52,069 nucleotides of DNA from a virus. The stretch spans positions 1 to 52,069 of the IMG/VR virus record IMGVR_UViG_3300025446_000011. One strand, given 5' to 3'. The notes under the pieces were generated by a model. It ran no database searches. It was not told the origin of the DNA and worked only from the letters and a program-made list of their open reading frames with translations. The position numbers were made by a program, and so were the translations under genes. Shown in pieces: positions 8,524 through 18,331 of this stretch (positions are counted from its first letter, which is position 1; each line of letters starts with the position of its first letter).

Positions 8524-9507
8524 ATGGCCTTTGCAAGCCTCCCATCCAGCCTGGACACTAGGCTCTGGGTACAGGTTCCCGTAATCGTCCTCCACCCTCC
8601 GTACACGAAGGTGGCGATAAGCCTCCCGGAGCTGGTGAGGCAGACGAACGCCTTCAGCGTGAAGCGGAGGGCAGGGTGCCAGCCTACCCTGAAGCGGAGC
8701 CGTCCCAAGGAGCTTTACCTGGAGTACAACGTGGTGTGCCACGAGAGCTACTCCGACCCCCGTGGCCATGACGTGCAGGTCCAGTTCGACCTCTCCCAGG
8801 TGGAGGAGACCCAGGACGCCAAGAGGCTGGACGTAAGGGTAAGCTGCTCCTGCCCGGCGTTCCTCTACTGGGGGGCGCAGTGGAACCTCCATCAGCGGGA
8901 CGGGCTGCACGGGCAGGCCCGCCCCCTCCTCCAGGCACCGACTCAGAGGCTCGACCTGCGGGGGAACTTCGTCATCTGCAAGCACGTCAAGGCCGTGTTC
9001 GAGCGCATACTGCCGGCCATCCAGCACAACATCACCAAGGTCGTGCGTGAGCGGGAGGTGAAGCGCACCAAGGAGCGCATGCTGAAGGAGGAGCGCCCGA
9101 CCGAGAAGGAGAAGCGCCTGCACCGGGAGCAGATGGAGATGAGGATGAAGAAGGACATCGACCGCATCCTCAGGACCAGGGACCCGGACGAGAGGGAGAG
9201 GCTGATAAAGGAGCTGGTGGAGAAGGAGAAGAAGCGCCTCTACAAGCAGGTGGAGACGGAGCGGGGGGAGAGGCCCAGGAGGAAGCCCCCTGCCGTGCCC
9301 CGGCCATCCCCCCCGGCGGCCCCAGGCCCTCCCCCCGAGGAGAAGAAGAAGGTCGTCAAGAGGGACGAGCCTGCCACTGCCCCCCCCAAGCCCCCCGTGC
9401 CTCCCAGGCCCCCCAGGGAGGAGCCTGGCCTGGAGGACCTGGTCAAGGAGGAGGAGAGGAAGCTGCGGGCCAGGAAGCCCCCCGAGAAGGGAGGGGTGCG
9501 CAAGTGA
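8524..9507 (+). CDS. SWIM-type zinc-finger protein with coiled coil
   Basis: A 327-residue protein. CSCPAF...ICKHV (about residues 107-160) matches the SWIM CxC...CxH zinc motif, here with a long insertion rich in Trp and Gln. Residues about 170-245 form a very charged coiled coil (KERMLKEERPTEKEKR), followed by Pro-rich and basic tails. SWIM-containing proteins occur in the late regions of several large phages, where a virion role is suspected. It overlaps the next gene by GTGA. Confidence 0.65.
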   Translation: MAFASLPSSLDTRLWVQVPVIVLHPPYTKVAISLPELVRQTNAFSVKRRAGCQPTLKRSRPKELYLEYNVVCHESYSDPRGHDVQVQFDLSQVEETQDAKRLDVRVSCSCPAFLYWGAQWNLHQRDGLHGQARPLLQAPTQRLDLRGNFVICKHVKAVFERILPAIQHNITKVVREREVKRTKERMLKEERPTEKEKRLHREQMEMRMKKDIDRILRTRDPDERERLIKELVEKEKKRLYKQVETERGERPRRKPPAVPRPSPPAAPGPPPEEKKKVVKRDEPATAPPKPPVPPRPPREEPGLEDLVKEEERKLRARKPPEKGGVRK

Positions 9508-11636
9508 TTACAGCGATAGTGAACGCCCCGTACTCCAACCGTATCCAGCTCGCCCTGGAGGGATGGGTAGGGCCCTTCGTGCGCCCGCTCAGCCCCCCTG
9601 TCCCCTTCGACCCCACGGACCCCAAGGTCCTGGAGGTGTACATAGACGGCAGGCCCGCCAGGGTCAGCACCTTCTCCTTCGACAGCATCAACAACCGCTA
9701 CCTGCTCTTCATGGAGGACGCCTTCGACCCCTCCACGGCGGTGGTCCAGACCATACACCACATGCCCAAGCCCCCGTACCAGTACGGGGTGCCCGTGCCG
9801 GCCAACCCCATCCCAGCCATCACCAGCCTCGACCCCCCGTCGGCCCCCTCCGGCCACAGCGCCCAAGTGCTGACCATAGACGGCGCAGACTTTATGCCTA
9901 CCTCCACTGCCACCTACAACGGCGTCCCCCACACCTTTACCTACGCCTCCGCTGGCCAGGGGGCCATACCCCTTACCTCGGGCGACCAGGCGGCGGCGGG
10001 CAGCTACCCCGTGGTGGTCACCAACCCCCCTCCCGGAGGGGGGGCGTCCAACGCCGTGGACTTCAGCGTCGTCTCGTCCCTGCTGCCCGCCCTCTACATA
10101 GGCGACGCCGACAACGGGGCAGTCCGCCTCGTTGACCAGGCCGGGGACATCCACACCCCCGTGTTCGCCAGCGCCGACCCGCTGCTCTCCTATACCCAGG
10201 GCATATGGGCACCGCTCAACTTCGCAGCCGGGGCAGGCGGAAGCCTCTATATCCTTGACGCCAACACAGTAGGCATATGGCAGGTAAGCACGTCCTATGT
10301 AATGACCAGGGTGGCCGGCACCGCTACCGGGACGACCGGCACCCCCATCCCCGGCCCTGCCACGAGCAGCCCGCTCCCCACCGAGCCTTGGCTGGCCGCC
10401 GACCCCTCGGGCAACCTGTTCGTCGGGGACTTCCAGCACCACAAGGTCTATGCCGTCAACATGCAGGCCTCCCCCCAGACCATCCTCGGGGTGAGCATCG
10501 CCGCAGGCGACATCGCCCTGGTGGCAGGCACGGGCACGGCAGGGTTCAGCGGCGACGGCGGGCCGGCGCTCAGCGCCACCTTCCGCTACCCGCAGGGCCT
10601 TGCCTGCGACTCCTCCGGCAGCCTGTACGTGTGCGACGAGCAGAACTACTGCGTGAGGAAGATTGACACCTCGGGCAACATCAGCACAGTGGCGGGGCAG
10701 GGGCATGTCTACGGGCAGGCAGGGGACGGCGGCCTGGCTACCCTGGCCACCATGACGGAGCTTTACGGCCTGGGGATAGACCCCAGCGGCAACCTCTACA
10801 TAGCGGACATGGACTCCCCCAAGATACGGGCCGTCAACATGACGGGCGGGCCTGCCGTCATCTGCGGCATAGCCATAGCGGCCGGGCACATCGACACCGT
10901 GGCAGGCACGGGGACGGCGGGGGATACCGGCGACGAGGGCCCCGCCATCTCGGCGGAGATAGGCGCAAACATACTACAGCTCTGCACCGACGCTTCCGGC
11001 AGCCTCTACCTCACGGACTTCTACAACAACCGTGCCAGGAGGGTGGACTCGGGCGGCACGATACATGCCTTCGCAGGCACGGGGACGGCGGGGTACAGCG
11101 GGGACGGGGGCGCAGCCACGGCCGCCGACCTGGGGGAGGCAGAGGGCATAATATACCTCCCTGCCCCCGTGCAGAGCACCCCGACCTTCACGGTCGGCCT
11201 GGTGCCCAGCACCCCCCTGCCCCACACCCTGTCCTATGCCACCGAGAACAGCCTGACGGCGTCCCTGGCGTCCCTGGGCGGGAACTCCGTGCCAGCCGCC
11301 AAGACCAACGTAGGCTACCTGGAGGTGGGCGGGGACGCCGACATCCTGAGCCTGGACATGGCCTCCTTCCCGCAGCTATTCTACCTGGACTGCCACGGGA
11401 ACTCGGGCATGGCGTCCCTCGCCCTGGCGGGAACCTACGTGACATACCTCAACGCCAACTCCTGTGCCCTAGGCCAGGCGTCCGTGGACGCCGTGCTGGT
11501 GGCCCTGGACGGGAACGGCCTGCTCAACGGGACCGTCAACCTCGGCGGGGCAGGGAACTCCGCCCCCTCCGCCACGGGGCTTGCCGCTGCCAGCAGCCTG
11601 CAAACCAGCAAGGGATGGAGCGTGACCCACAACTAG
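9504..11636 (+). CDS. NHL-propeller adhesin-like tail protein
   Basis: A 710-residue protein with a GTG start overlapping the upstream stop. An N-terminal domain (1-95) is followed by an IPT/TIG-like Ig fold (about 105-190, ITSLDPPSAPSG). NHL repeats come next (about 200-555), with repeated AGTGTAGxSGDGG and SGSLYVxDxxNxxVRxxD units forming a beta-propeller. A leucine-rich-repeat-like tail follows (about 590-700, LFYLDCHGNSGMASL...). Such repeat proteins are plausible tail fibre or receptor-binding components. A lipid or enzyme role is not indicated. Function inferred from domains and position. Confidence 0.75.
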   Translation: MITAIVNAPYSNRIQLALEGWVGPFVRPLSPPVPFDPTDPKVLEVYIDGRPARVSTFSFDSINNRYLLFMEDAFDPSTAVVQTIHHMPKPPYQYGVPVPANPIPAITSLDPPSAPSGHSAQVLTIDGADFMPTSTATYNGVPHTFTYASAGQGAIPLTSGDQAAAGSYPVVVTNPPPGGGASNAVDFSVVSSLLPALYIGDADNGAVRLVDQAGDIHTPVFASADPLLSYTQGIWAPLNFAAGAGGSLYILDANTVGIWQVSTSYVMTRVAGTATGTTGTPIPGPATSSPLPTEPWLAADPSGNLFVGDFQHHKVYAVNMQASPQTILGVSIAAGDIALVAGTGTAGFSGDGGPALSATFRYPQGLACDSSGSLYVCDEQNYCVRKIDTSGNISTVAGQGHVYGQAGDGGLATLATMTELYGLGIDPSGNLYIADMDSPKIRAVNMTGGPAVICGIAIAAGHIDTVAGTGTAGDTGDEGPAISAEIGANILQLCTDASGSLYLTDFYNNRARRVDSGGTIHAFAGTGTAGYSGDGGAATAADLGEAEGIIYLPAPVQSTPTFTVGLVPSTPLPHTLSYATENSLTASLASLGGNSVPAAKTNVGYLEVGGDADILSLDMASFPQLFYLDCHGNSGMASLALAGTYVTYLNANSCALGQASVDAVLVALDGNGLLNGTVNLGGAGNSAPSATGLAAASSLQTSKGWSVTHN

Positions 11637-11637
11637 C

Positions 11638-14460
11638 ATGAGCCTACTGCGCCCCAGCATCGTCTACCTGTCGAGCAGCGAGAACCCCTCCCTGACCGGC
11701 GACAACGTGACCTTCACGGCCGACGTGTACCCCAGCGTCACGGTGGTGCAGAGCACCAGCGGCACCAACGGGCTGTACTCCCCCTCCGTGACCCTCACCC
11801 TCGGGAGCTTCCCCACCCTGGGCAACACCCTCCTGGTGTTCGGCGGCATCCCCATCTCGGCGGCCGGCGCTGCCTCCGCCCTAGGGTTCACGGCGGCGAC
11901 GACGTACTACGGCTCCGGAGGCTCGTCCTTCGTCCTTACGAGGACCGTCCTGCCGGGGGACGGCAAGAGCTGGACGGTGTCCGGCCTCCCCTTCAACAAC
12001 GTGGCCAACCAGGGTAGGGTATTCCTGCTGGAGATACAGGGCACCCCCAGCATCCTCGCCGACGCAGGGGTGACGGCAGGCAGCCAGTACTACTACACCG
12101 CCCCGCTGTCCACCTCGGCCGTCTTCGGCGGGCCGGGGCTTGCCATAGCAGGGTTCTGGCACTACTTCCTCGGCAACGTGGAGAACATCCTCCCCACGGC
12201 CTACTCCTACCCCTCCTGGCTAGGGGGTACAGGGGCCGGGTATGATATCGTGGCCTGCAACGGGGACGTCCCCGCCAGCACCGCCGTGACGGCCACGCTC
12301 CTCTCCACGGTGGACAGCGGCATCATAGGGCAGGCGGTGTACGTGGACATCATGCTGCCCATCCCTACCGTCCCTACCGGGCACGTGGACTTCTACGACA
12401 GCTCCAGCCCCCCTGGGTACATGGGCACCGGCACGCTGTCCGGCAGGCAGACCTCCATATCCTCCTCCTCCCTGCCGGTAGGCAGCCAGACTATCACCGC
12501 TGCCTACAGCGGCGACTCCGGCTTCCTGCCCGGCAGCGGCAGCCTGGTGCAGACGGTCAGCTCCGGCACCTCCCCGACGACGACCTCCGTCGCCAGCAGC
12601 CAGGACCCCTCCGTGCAGGGGCAGGCGGTCAAGTTCACCGCCACGGTCTCCCTTGCGCCCGAGCTGGTCCAGTACAAGGGGGCATACTCCAGCCAGGCTG
12701 GGCGGTACGGCTTCCCCGTCTCCGTTACCCTCACCAGCAGCCCTACGGCCGGCAACACCCTCATAGCCCTGGCCAGCCTGTCGGAGCCGTACAGCGACTA
12801 CTACTTCGACCTCCCTGCGGGGTTTACCGAGCTAGCCTCCTATAGGCCGGGCGTCAACATACGCAACAGCGAGATAGTAGGCTACCGCATAGCCCAGGGC
12901 GGGGACCCGGCGACATGGAGCTTCCCCTGCAACACGGGGTCGGACGTGGCCCCGGGCCAGGTCTACATCTTCGAGTTCCTGGGGCAGCCCACGGTGCAGG
13001 CATCGTGCGGGGCGGCAGGCACCCAGGGCACATACCCCTGGTGGCAGACCCCTCCCCCCCTCCCGGTCACCACCGGCTCCATCGGCTCCAGCAGCCCCTT
13101 CATAGCCATCTGCCAGTTCATGATGTGGATGATGGCCGCCCCCTACGACTGGAACCCGGCCTTCTCGGAGATGGGGGGACCGTACGAGCCTTACACGGAC
13201 GCCCATCCCTGGGAGCTGGTGGGGGCGTCCCTTGCCAGCGGCCCTGTGACCGCCATGATGGGCGCAGGCTCGGCGGAGACGGTAGGGTACGCCCTCATCC
13301 TGCTCAACTACAGCAGCCAGGTCAGCGGCACGGTGAACTTCTTTGACAGCTCTAGCCCTCCCGGCTACCTGGGGAGCGCCGACGTCTTCAATAGCCAGGC
13401 ATCCGTCTCGACCTCCCTGCTCCCCGTGGGGCTTCAGACCATAACGGCGGACTACCTGGGCAACGCCGTCTTCCTGGCCAGCAGCGGGAGCACGCCGCAG
13501 ACCGTCACCGCCGCCCCGCTGGTAGCGGTGGACGGCACCCCCAACCCGAGCTACGTGGGCAGCCCCGTCACCATCGACGTGTCCGTCTCGGGCAGCAGCG
13601 GCACCCCCACCGGCACCGTGACCATCGCCGACGGCCTCGGCTCCCCTCCCTATGTCATAGGCACCATTACCCTGTCGGGGGGGAGCGGCTCCCTCGTCAC
13701 CTCCTCCCTGTCGGCCGGCAGCCACACCATCTGGGCGCTGTACAACGGGGACGTCAACTACCCCGCCGCCTCCAGCTACTACATCCAGGTGGTGGTGGAC
13801 AAGTACGCCCCCGTGGTGGGCATCGCCAGCGACCACAACCCCCAGTTCTTCGGGCAGGAGCTTACGCTGACCGCCACGGTATCCCCCCCCGCAGGGGTGC
13901 TTACCCTCCCTACCGGCACGGTCACCCTGACGGATTCCGTGACGGGCGGCATGGGCACCTATGCCCTCCCCCCCTCGGGCACCGTGCAGTGGACCATGGA
14001 CCCCTCCAGCCCGTGGGCCGTGGGGACGCACCTGGTGACGGCGTCCTACAGCGGGGACGCTCACTACTACCCCGGCACGGCCACCCTCTCCCAGCTCATA
14101 GTCGCAGAGGGGGGCATATACGCCGACCTGCCGGGGTTCGCCCTGGTGGCCTACTGCTCACCGGGGGGGGACGACAGCCTCCCCCCCTGGGCGTCCTTCG
14201 TCGCCGACCCCTCCACAGCAGCGGCGGGGCAGCCCGTCTACCTGCTGTGGACCGGCCTCAACATCGCCTCTGTCAGGATGTACGGCGACAACGGGGTGGG
14301 GGACTCCCTGGACACGGGGGTGCTCCAGACCAGCGGCTCCGGCATCTATACTGTTTCCAACGGCTTCCAGCATAGCATAACCCTTAGCTGCGTCGCCTAC
14401 GACTCCTCCGCCCCCCCGGACGTGGTGGCGTCCCAGGCCTTGGCCATCACCGTCACGTAG
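11638..14460 (+). CDS. Multi-domain Ig-like adhesin/tail fibre protein
   Basis: A 940-residue protein starting one base after the NHL gene. It contains at least four bacterial Ig-like (Big_3/5-type) units with the typical GTVxFxD...GxxxxxxxAxYxGD pattern, for example near residues 245-310, 560-625, 630-710 and 720-800. Two copies of a larger domain, each carrying SxPTxGNTLxxxA, are inserted in the N-terminal half (about 45-220 and 355-535). No signal peptide. It probably projects from the virion to bind the host surface; the duplicated inserts may be the specificity modules. Confidence 0.75.
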   Translation: MSLLRPSIVYLSSSENPSLTGDNVTFTADVYPSVTVVQSTSGTNGLYSPSVTLTLGSFPTLGNTLLVFGGIPISAAGAASALGFTAATTYYGSGGSSFVLTRTVLPGDGKSWTVSGLPFNNVANQGRVFLLEIQGTPSILADAGVTAGSQYYYTAPLSTSAVFGGPGLAIAGFWHYFLGNVENILPTAYSYPSWLGGTGAGYDIVACNGDVPASTAVTATLLSTVDSGIIGQAVYVDIMLPIPTVPTGHVDFYDSSSPPGYMGTGTLSGRQTSISSSSLPVGSQTITAAYSGDSGFLPGSGSLVQTVSSGTSPTTTSVASSQDPSVQGQAVKFTATVSLAPELVQYKGAYSSQAGRYGFPVSVTLTSSPTAGNTLIALASLSEPYSDYYFDLPAGFTELASYRPGVNIRNSEIVGYRIAQGGDPATWSFPCNTGSDVAPGQVYIFEFLGQPTVQASCGAAGTQGTYPWWQTPPPLPVTTGSIGSSSPFIAICQFMMWMMAAPYDWNPAFSEMGGPYEPYTDAHPWELVGASLASGPVTAMMGAGSAETVGYALILLNYSSQVSGTVNFFDSSSPPGYLGSADVFNSQASVSTSLLPVGLQTITADYLGNAVFLASSGSTPQTVTAAPLVAVDGTPNPSYVGSPVTIDVSVSGSSGTPTGTVTIADGLGSPPYVIGTITLSGGSGSLVTSSLSAGSHTIWALYNGDVNYPAASSYYIQVVVDKYAPVVGIASDHNPQFFGQELTLTATVSPPAGVLTLPTGTVTLTDSVTGGMGTYALPPSGTVQWTMDPSSPWAVGTHLVTASYSGDAHYYPGTATLSQLIVAEGGIYADLPGFALVAYCSPGGDDSLPPWASFVADPSTAAAGQPVYLLWTGLNIASVRMYGDNGVGDSLDTGVLQTSGSGIYTVSNGFQHSITLSCVAYDSSAPPDVVASQALAITVT

Positions 14461-14504
14461 GGGCCTGGAGGGGGCCTGAAAACGCACTATGGCATACCTT
14501 AGTA

Positions 14505-14518
14505 GGGCAACACTGCCC
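14505..14518 (+). promoter_or_regulatory. Leader hairpin just before the ribosome site
   Basis: GGGC-aacact-GCCC sits directly before AAGGAGAGG and the ATG at 14531. CATACC lies six bases upstream of the stem, which could place the mRNA 5' end at the hairpin. Similar hairpin-plus-SD arrangements occur at 30142 and 37335. Confidence 0.4.
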
Positions 14519-14530
14519 AAGGAGAGGAAA

Positions 14531-14758
14531 ATGGCCAAGAAGATAGCACGCATCGACGCAGAGAACATGAACTCCCTCTACGCCGCCGAGCTGGAGAAGC
14601 TGGGTGCCAAGGTCGCTGCCAAGGACGACACCGGGCAGCCCAAGGACATCCAGGCCTTCAAGGACCACGAGGAGTACCTCAGCACCCTGGAGGCCGCCTT
14701 CAAGGAGGACAAGAAGGCAGAAGGCTCCACCGACCCCAACGACGTGGTCCTCGACTAA
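14531..14758 (+). CDS. Small charged protein of unknown function
   Basis: A 75-residue Lys/Glu/Asp-rich, probably helical protein (MAKKIARIDAENM...). The ATG at 14531 is chosen because AAGGAGAGG lies just upstream; an in-frame ATG at 14489 lacks such a site. The leader hairpin and strong ribosome site suggest high expression. No family recognised. Confidence 0.7.
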   Translation: MAKKIARIDAENMNSLYAAELEKLGAKVAAKDDTGQPKDIQAFKDHEEYLSTLEAAFKEDKKAEGSTDPNDVVLD

Positions 14759-14771
14759 GGAGGGCAAGCCG

Positions 14772-16133
14772 ATGTTCACCTGCAAGGCGGCGGACGCCCG
14801 CCTGCTCGTCCCAGGCAGGCTTGTCGGCTCGACCGACGGCCAGCCGTGGGTAGTTGTCTCTGCCGTCAGGACCGAGGACGGCGTCCTCGTGAGCCTTGCC
14901 GACATCACGGGGGAGCCTGCCCCGCCCTGGACCCACTTCGACCCCGTCCCCCTGGGCATGTCCCGCTTCGCCGCCCTGCTGCGGCGGCTCGCCTACAACA
15001 AGGACTACGACCTCTATGTCAAGGGGGCCATCCGGGAGGCGGGCCTCCCGGTGGACCAGTCCATGGACTGGTCGAAGTACCTCTTCAACATCATGAGCAA
15101 GGGCCTGGGGCCCGCCGAGGACGAGGACATCGACGAGGTTACCCACTGGGCCATCACCAAGGAGCTGTACGAGCTTAAGAAGCTCAACCCCAACAACCCC
15201 TCCGGCTTCCAGCAGACCATAGACAGGTTCAAGTGGGGGCCGGGCCAGACGGAGGAGCTGCCGCTGGAGAAGCAGGTCACGGAGTTCCTGAAGAAGACCT
15301 TCCTGTACTCGGTGGACAAGGGCAAGAAGTACCTCAGGCGGATTATCAGGGGCCTGCCGAAGGGCTGGAAGCAGGAGGACGTGGTAAGCCTGGACCCGGT
15401 CGAGATAGGGGGGGAGGAGGCATATGGCCCGATAGACTACCTGGAGCATCCCGAGTCGGGCAAGGAGTTCCGTGAGGCCGAGGAGACCGCCGAGCTGGGC
15501 GACTACAGCCTCCGGCGCAAGAAGGTCATCAAGGGCAGGTTCACCGAGGGCCTGTACCACTGGCTCCTGGAGCAGAAGAAGCGGCCGGAGGGCAGGAAGA
15601 GGTACCCCTACTCCCCGAGCCAGTACGTGCGGCTGCTGCGCCTGATGCACGAGCATGCCCAGACCTACGGGGCCAAGCCCTCCCTCCCCGACATAGAGGG
15701 GCGCTGGAGGTCCCTCCAGCAGGAGGTGGGGAGCCACAAGCGCCTGGGGCACGACGACTTCGCCAAGCTCTTCGCCATGTTCCCCGAGACCATGGAGACA
15801 TACGTCAGGACCTTCCTGCGCCTCCCCCCCGAGGAGCACCACGTGCTGCCCAACATCGTCCGCCTCCTGGTGAGGGAGGGGGAGATGAGGCGTCAGAGGA
15901 GGCTGGAGGAGTCCGACAAGGACAGGGAGTCCCGCAGGACGGGGCCGGAGCCGGGCGGGCCGCAGGACGCCCCCGAGGCGGGCAAGACCTCCGCCAAGCA
16001 GGTAGAGGTGCCCCGCTGCGCAACCTGCAAGACGGCGAGGGAGGTCAGCAGGTGCCCAGGCTGCGAGCAGAGCTACTGCGCCCTGTGCGTGAGGGACCAC
16101 TTCGCCAACAACCCAGGGCACGACAGGACATAG
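14772..16133 (+). CDS. Large helical protein with a C-terminal B-box-like zinc finger
   Basis: A 453-residue protein starting at ATG 14772 after AAGGAGGG. The body (about 55-410) is helical and charged. Near the C-terminus a cross-brace-like cysteine/histidine cluster (CATC...CPGC...CALC...H...H, residues about 414-450) resembles B-box or HIT-type zinc fingers. An acidic/Pro-rich linker precedes it. It is two bases from the next gene. Function unknown; its position in the late block suggests a virion or assembly role. Confidence 0.7.
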   Translation: MFTCKAADARLLVPGRLVGSTDGQPWVVVSAVRTEDGVLVSLADITGEPAPPWTHFDPVPLGMSRFAALLRRLAYNKDYDLYVKGAIREAGLPVDQSMDWSKYLFNIMSKGLGPAEDEDIDEVTHWAITKELYELKKLNPNNPSGFQQTIDRFKWGPGQTEELPLEKQVTEFLKKTFLYSVDKGKKYLRRIIRGLPKGWKQEDVVSLDPVEIGGEEAYGPIDYLEHPESGKEFREAEETAELGDYSLRRKKVIKGRFTEGLYHWLLEQKKRPEGRKRYPYSPSQYVRLLRLMHEHAQTYGAKPSLPDIEGRWRSLQQEVGSHKRLGHDDFAKLFAMFPETMETYVRTFLRLPPEEHHVLPNIVRLLVREGEMRRQRRLEESDKDRESRRTGPEPGGPQDAPEAGKTSAKQVEVPRCATCKTAREVSRCPGCEQSYCALCVRDHFANNPGHDRT

Positions 16134-16134
16134 C

Positions 16135-16743
16135 ATGGCCGACGTAGAGGTGAAGAACGAGGGGTCAGTCGTCCTCCTCATCCCCATGAGCGACAGGGGG
16201 AAGGACTGGATTGACGAGAACCTCCAGCTTGAGAGCTGGCAGTGGTACGGCAACGCTGCGGCCGTCGAGGCACGCTATGCCGACCCTATCGTGGACGGCA
16301 TGATGGACGACGGCCTGGAGGTGAAGGGGACCACGAGGGTCATACCCGAGGAGTCCGACCTCACCCCCGAGCAGGAGGAGGACATGGTCAGGAGGGGCCA
16401 GCTCCCCCCCATGGAGATGCGCTCCTCCAGGACGGCCGCCCTCCCCGCCCAGCAGCGGCCCCCTGAGGGCACCCCCGCCGCAGACATGAGGGAGGACCCC
16501 TGGGCGGCCGCCTCCCAGGCCATATCCCAGCCGGACGACCAGGCCGCCCGCCGGAGGCTGAGGCACACCGTGGAGCCTGAGATACCCGGAGGCCCCTACC
16601 ACATGGTATCGTCCGGCAGGGGGTTCAGGTCAGCCTTCCTGCGCCAGCCGAGGAGGGATGGCTACTGCGACGCCTGCGACCGCCCCGAGGCGCAGTGCGT
16701 GTGCAGCCCCGAGGACTGCGACCTGACAAGGGAGAGGGCATAG
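16135..16743 (+). CDS. Virion-region protein with a C-terminal zinc motif
   Basis: A 202-residue protein starting one base after the upstream stop. An N-terminal folded segment (1-80, with ENLQLESWQWYGNAAAVE) is followed by a disordered Pro/Ala-rich middle and a short CDACDRPEAQCVC cluster at about 180-192, probably a zinc knuckle. No family recognised; it is co-transcribed with its neighbours. Confidence 0.65.
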   Translation: MADVEVKNEGSVVLLIPMSDRGKDWIDENLQLESWQWYGNAAAVEARYADPIVDGMMDDGLEVKGTTRVIPEESDLTPEQEEDMVRRGQLPPMEMRSSRTAALPAQQRPPEGTPAADMREDPWAAASQAISQPDDQAARRRLRHTVEPEIPGGPYHMVSSGRGFRSAFLRQPRRDGYCDACDRPEAQCVCSPEDCDLTRERA

Positions 16744-16793
16744 AGACTACAGGAACCATTTTAAGAGCCGCCAGGAAGGCGGCGGAGGAGAAC

Positions 16794-17498
16794 ATGGCAA
16801 AGACGTCGAGGGAAGCCCTAAGGGAGAAGATAGCGGCGATAGCCGAGGACAGGAAGGCCCAGGAGTACGGCCTGCTGAGGGAGGTGGCCGCCAGGGAGCC
16901 TGAGAAGGTCGGGGAGGCCCTCGGGGAGCTGGCGCACGCCGCCAGCGCATGGGGGGCGTCCGCCGCCGCCCTGCGTGAGAACCTGGACCTGGTGAGCGCC
17001 CCGCATGCGGCGTCCCTGAGGGCCAGGACAGCGGCCAGGAGGAAGTACGCCGCCGAGTTCCGGCGCATCGCCGAGGTGGCCCCGGAGCAGGTCGAGGACG
17101 CCGTGGTCGAGCTTTACCGCTCCATCGACGAGATTGCCGCAGGGCTGGAGAACCTGGCGTCCCACCTGGGGATAGACCTTGCGGAGGCCGGCGAGGAGGA
17201 GCTTCCCCCTGCGGAGGGCGCAGGGGACGGGGACGAGGGCCTGCACGGCGAGATGCCTGTCGGGGGGACCGAGCCTGCCGAGGAGGACGACCTTGCCAAG
17301 GAGGCCGGCGGCGAGGGGGCGTTCACGACCGACCGTGACGAGGAGGGCAAGCCCAAGCCCCCTTCCAGGATGGAGAACCGGACGGCCACCGGGAGCGGGG
17401 CCTTCGTCACCGACCGTGACCAGGGGGCAGAGCCTAAGCCCGTGGAGAAGGCCGAGATTCCCGTCTCCCAGGGCGAGGCCGCCATCAAGCAGAAGTAA
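16794..17498 (+). CDS. Charged helical protein with duplicated acidic tail units
   Basis: A 234-residue protein. The ATG at 16794 follows GGCGGAGGAG. Residues 1-135 are Ala/Arg/Glu-rich helices. The tail contains a repeated unit, GAFTTDRDEEGKPKP and GAFVTDRDQGAEPKP (about residues 178 and 206), linked by acidic sequence. It resembles head- or core-associated proteins in composition only. No family recognised. Confidence 0.65.
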   Translation: MAKTSREALREKIAAIAEDRKAQEYGLLREVAAREPEKVGEALGELAHAASAWGASAAALRENLDLVSAPHAASLRARTAARRKYAAEFRRIAEVAPEQVEDAVVELYRSIDEIAAGLENLASHLGIDLAEAGEEELPPAEGAGDGDEGLHGEMPVGGTEPAEEDDLAKEAGGEGAFTTDRDEEGKPKPPSRMENRTATGSGAFVTDRDQGAEPKPVEKAEIPVSQGEAAIKQK

Positions 17499-17554
17499 CC
17501 CTGCCGCCGCTGCCAGCATCTAAAAGCCAAGGTATTGTATAGGTGGAGGTGCGT

Positions 17555-18331
17555 ATGAGCAAGATACTGCTCTCTGCTCTCGTGTTCCTGCTTCTCTCCC
17601 TGCCTGCCCCTGCCCAGCGCCACGGCGGGCCGGCTGCGGGAGGAAGGTCCCCTTCCCCTGCTGCCGCCCCCAGGCCGGGCGGAGGGGGTACCCATGCCCA
17701 GGCACCTGCCAGGGCGGGAGGGCGCTCCTACGGGCGTCCTGGCGCTCCTGCGGGGCATCCTGGCGAGGCCCACGGCAGTATACGGGCACCCGGCCAGTCT
17801 TCCTACCATAGCCCCTACCATGCCTCTATCCCAGGGGGACGCTACAGCGCCTACTTCGGGAGGGGGCACCGGTTCGTCCCCTGGCACGGGTCCCCCTACT
17901 TCCATGGCGGACGGGGATGGCACGGGCACCGGGGGTTCCGGTACGGCGGGTTCTACTGGGGGTTCGACATCTGGCCCTACGGCGTAGGGCCCTGGTGGTG
18001 GGGCTACGACGACCCGGTATACATCATAATCGAGGGGGGCTGCTACTATGCCTACGACGACCTGCACCCTGGGCAGAGGGTAGAGGTGACCCCGCAGCCC
18101 GATAGGGAAGAGACAGGCACGGTGGTCATCAGGGGCGGGGCCAGGGGTGACCAGGTCCTCGTGGACAAGGCGCTTGCCGGGTATATAGGCGAGCTGGGTG
18201 CGTTCTCCCTCCCGGCAGGCCCCCATGCCCTTGAGGTCAAGGGCAGGGGGCCGTACTTCGGGGAGGACATAATGGTCCTTGCAGGGCACGAGCTTGACAT
18301 CGACGTGCCGGGCGCTCCGCCCTCCGACTAG
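17555..18331 (+). CDS. Secreted PEGA-domain protein
   Basis: A 258-residue protein with a clear Sec signal peptide (MSKILLSALVFLLLSLPAPA, cleavage near residues 20-22). A Gly/His/Tyr-rich low-complexity middle (about 25-155) is followed by a C-terminal PEGA-like beta domain (about 185-250: VLVDKALAGYIGELGAFSLPAGPHALEVKG, shown here in part). PEGA domains occur on bacterial cell-surface proteins. The start is chosen from GGTGGAGG before the ATG. It is probably exported by the infected or lysogenic host and acts at the envelope, which is unusual among virion genes. It ends tail-to-tail, four bases overlapping the minus-strand block. Confidence 0.7.
   Translation: MSKILLSALVFLLLSLPAPAQRHGGPAAGGRSPSPAAAPRPGGGGTHAQAPARAGGRSYGRPGAPAGHPGEAHGSIRAPGQSSYHSPYHASIPGGRYSAYFGRGHRFVPWHGSPYFHGGRGWHGHRGFRYGGFYWGFDIWPYGVGPWWWGYDDPVYIIIEGGCYYAYDDLHPGQRVEVTPQPDREETGTVVIRGGARGDQVLVDKALAGYIGELGAFSLPAGPHALEVKGRGPYFGEDIMVLAGHELDIDVPGAPPSD

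Noticed and set aside
9240-10889. 549-codon minus-strand open frame opposite the NHL gene
   Set aside because: Antisense shadow; the plus strand contains recognisable NHL repeats.
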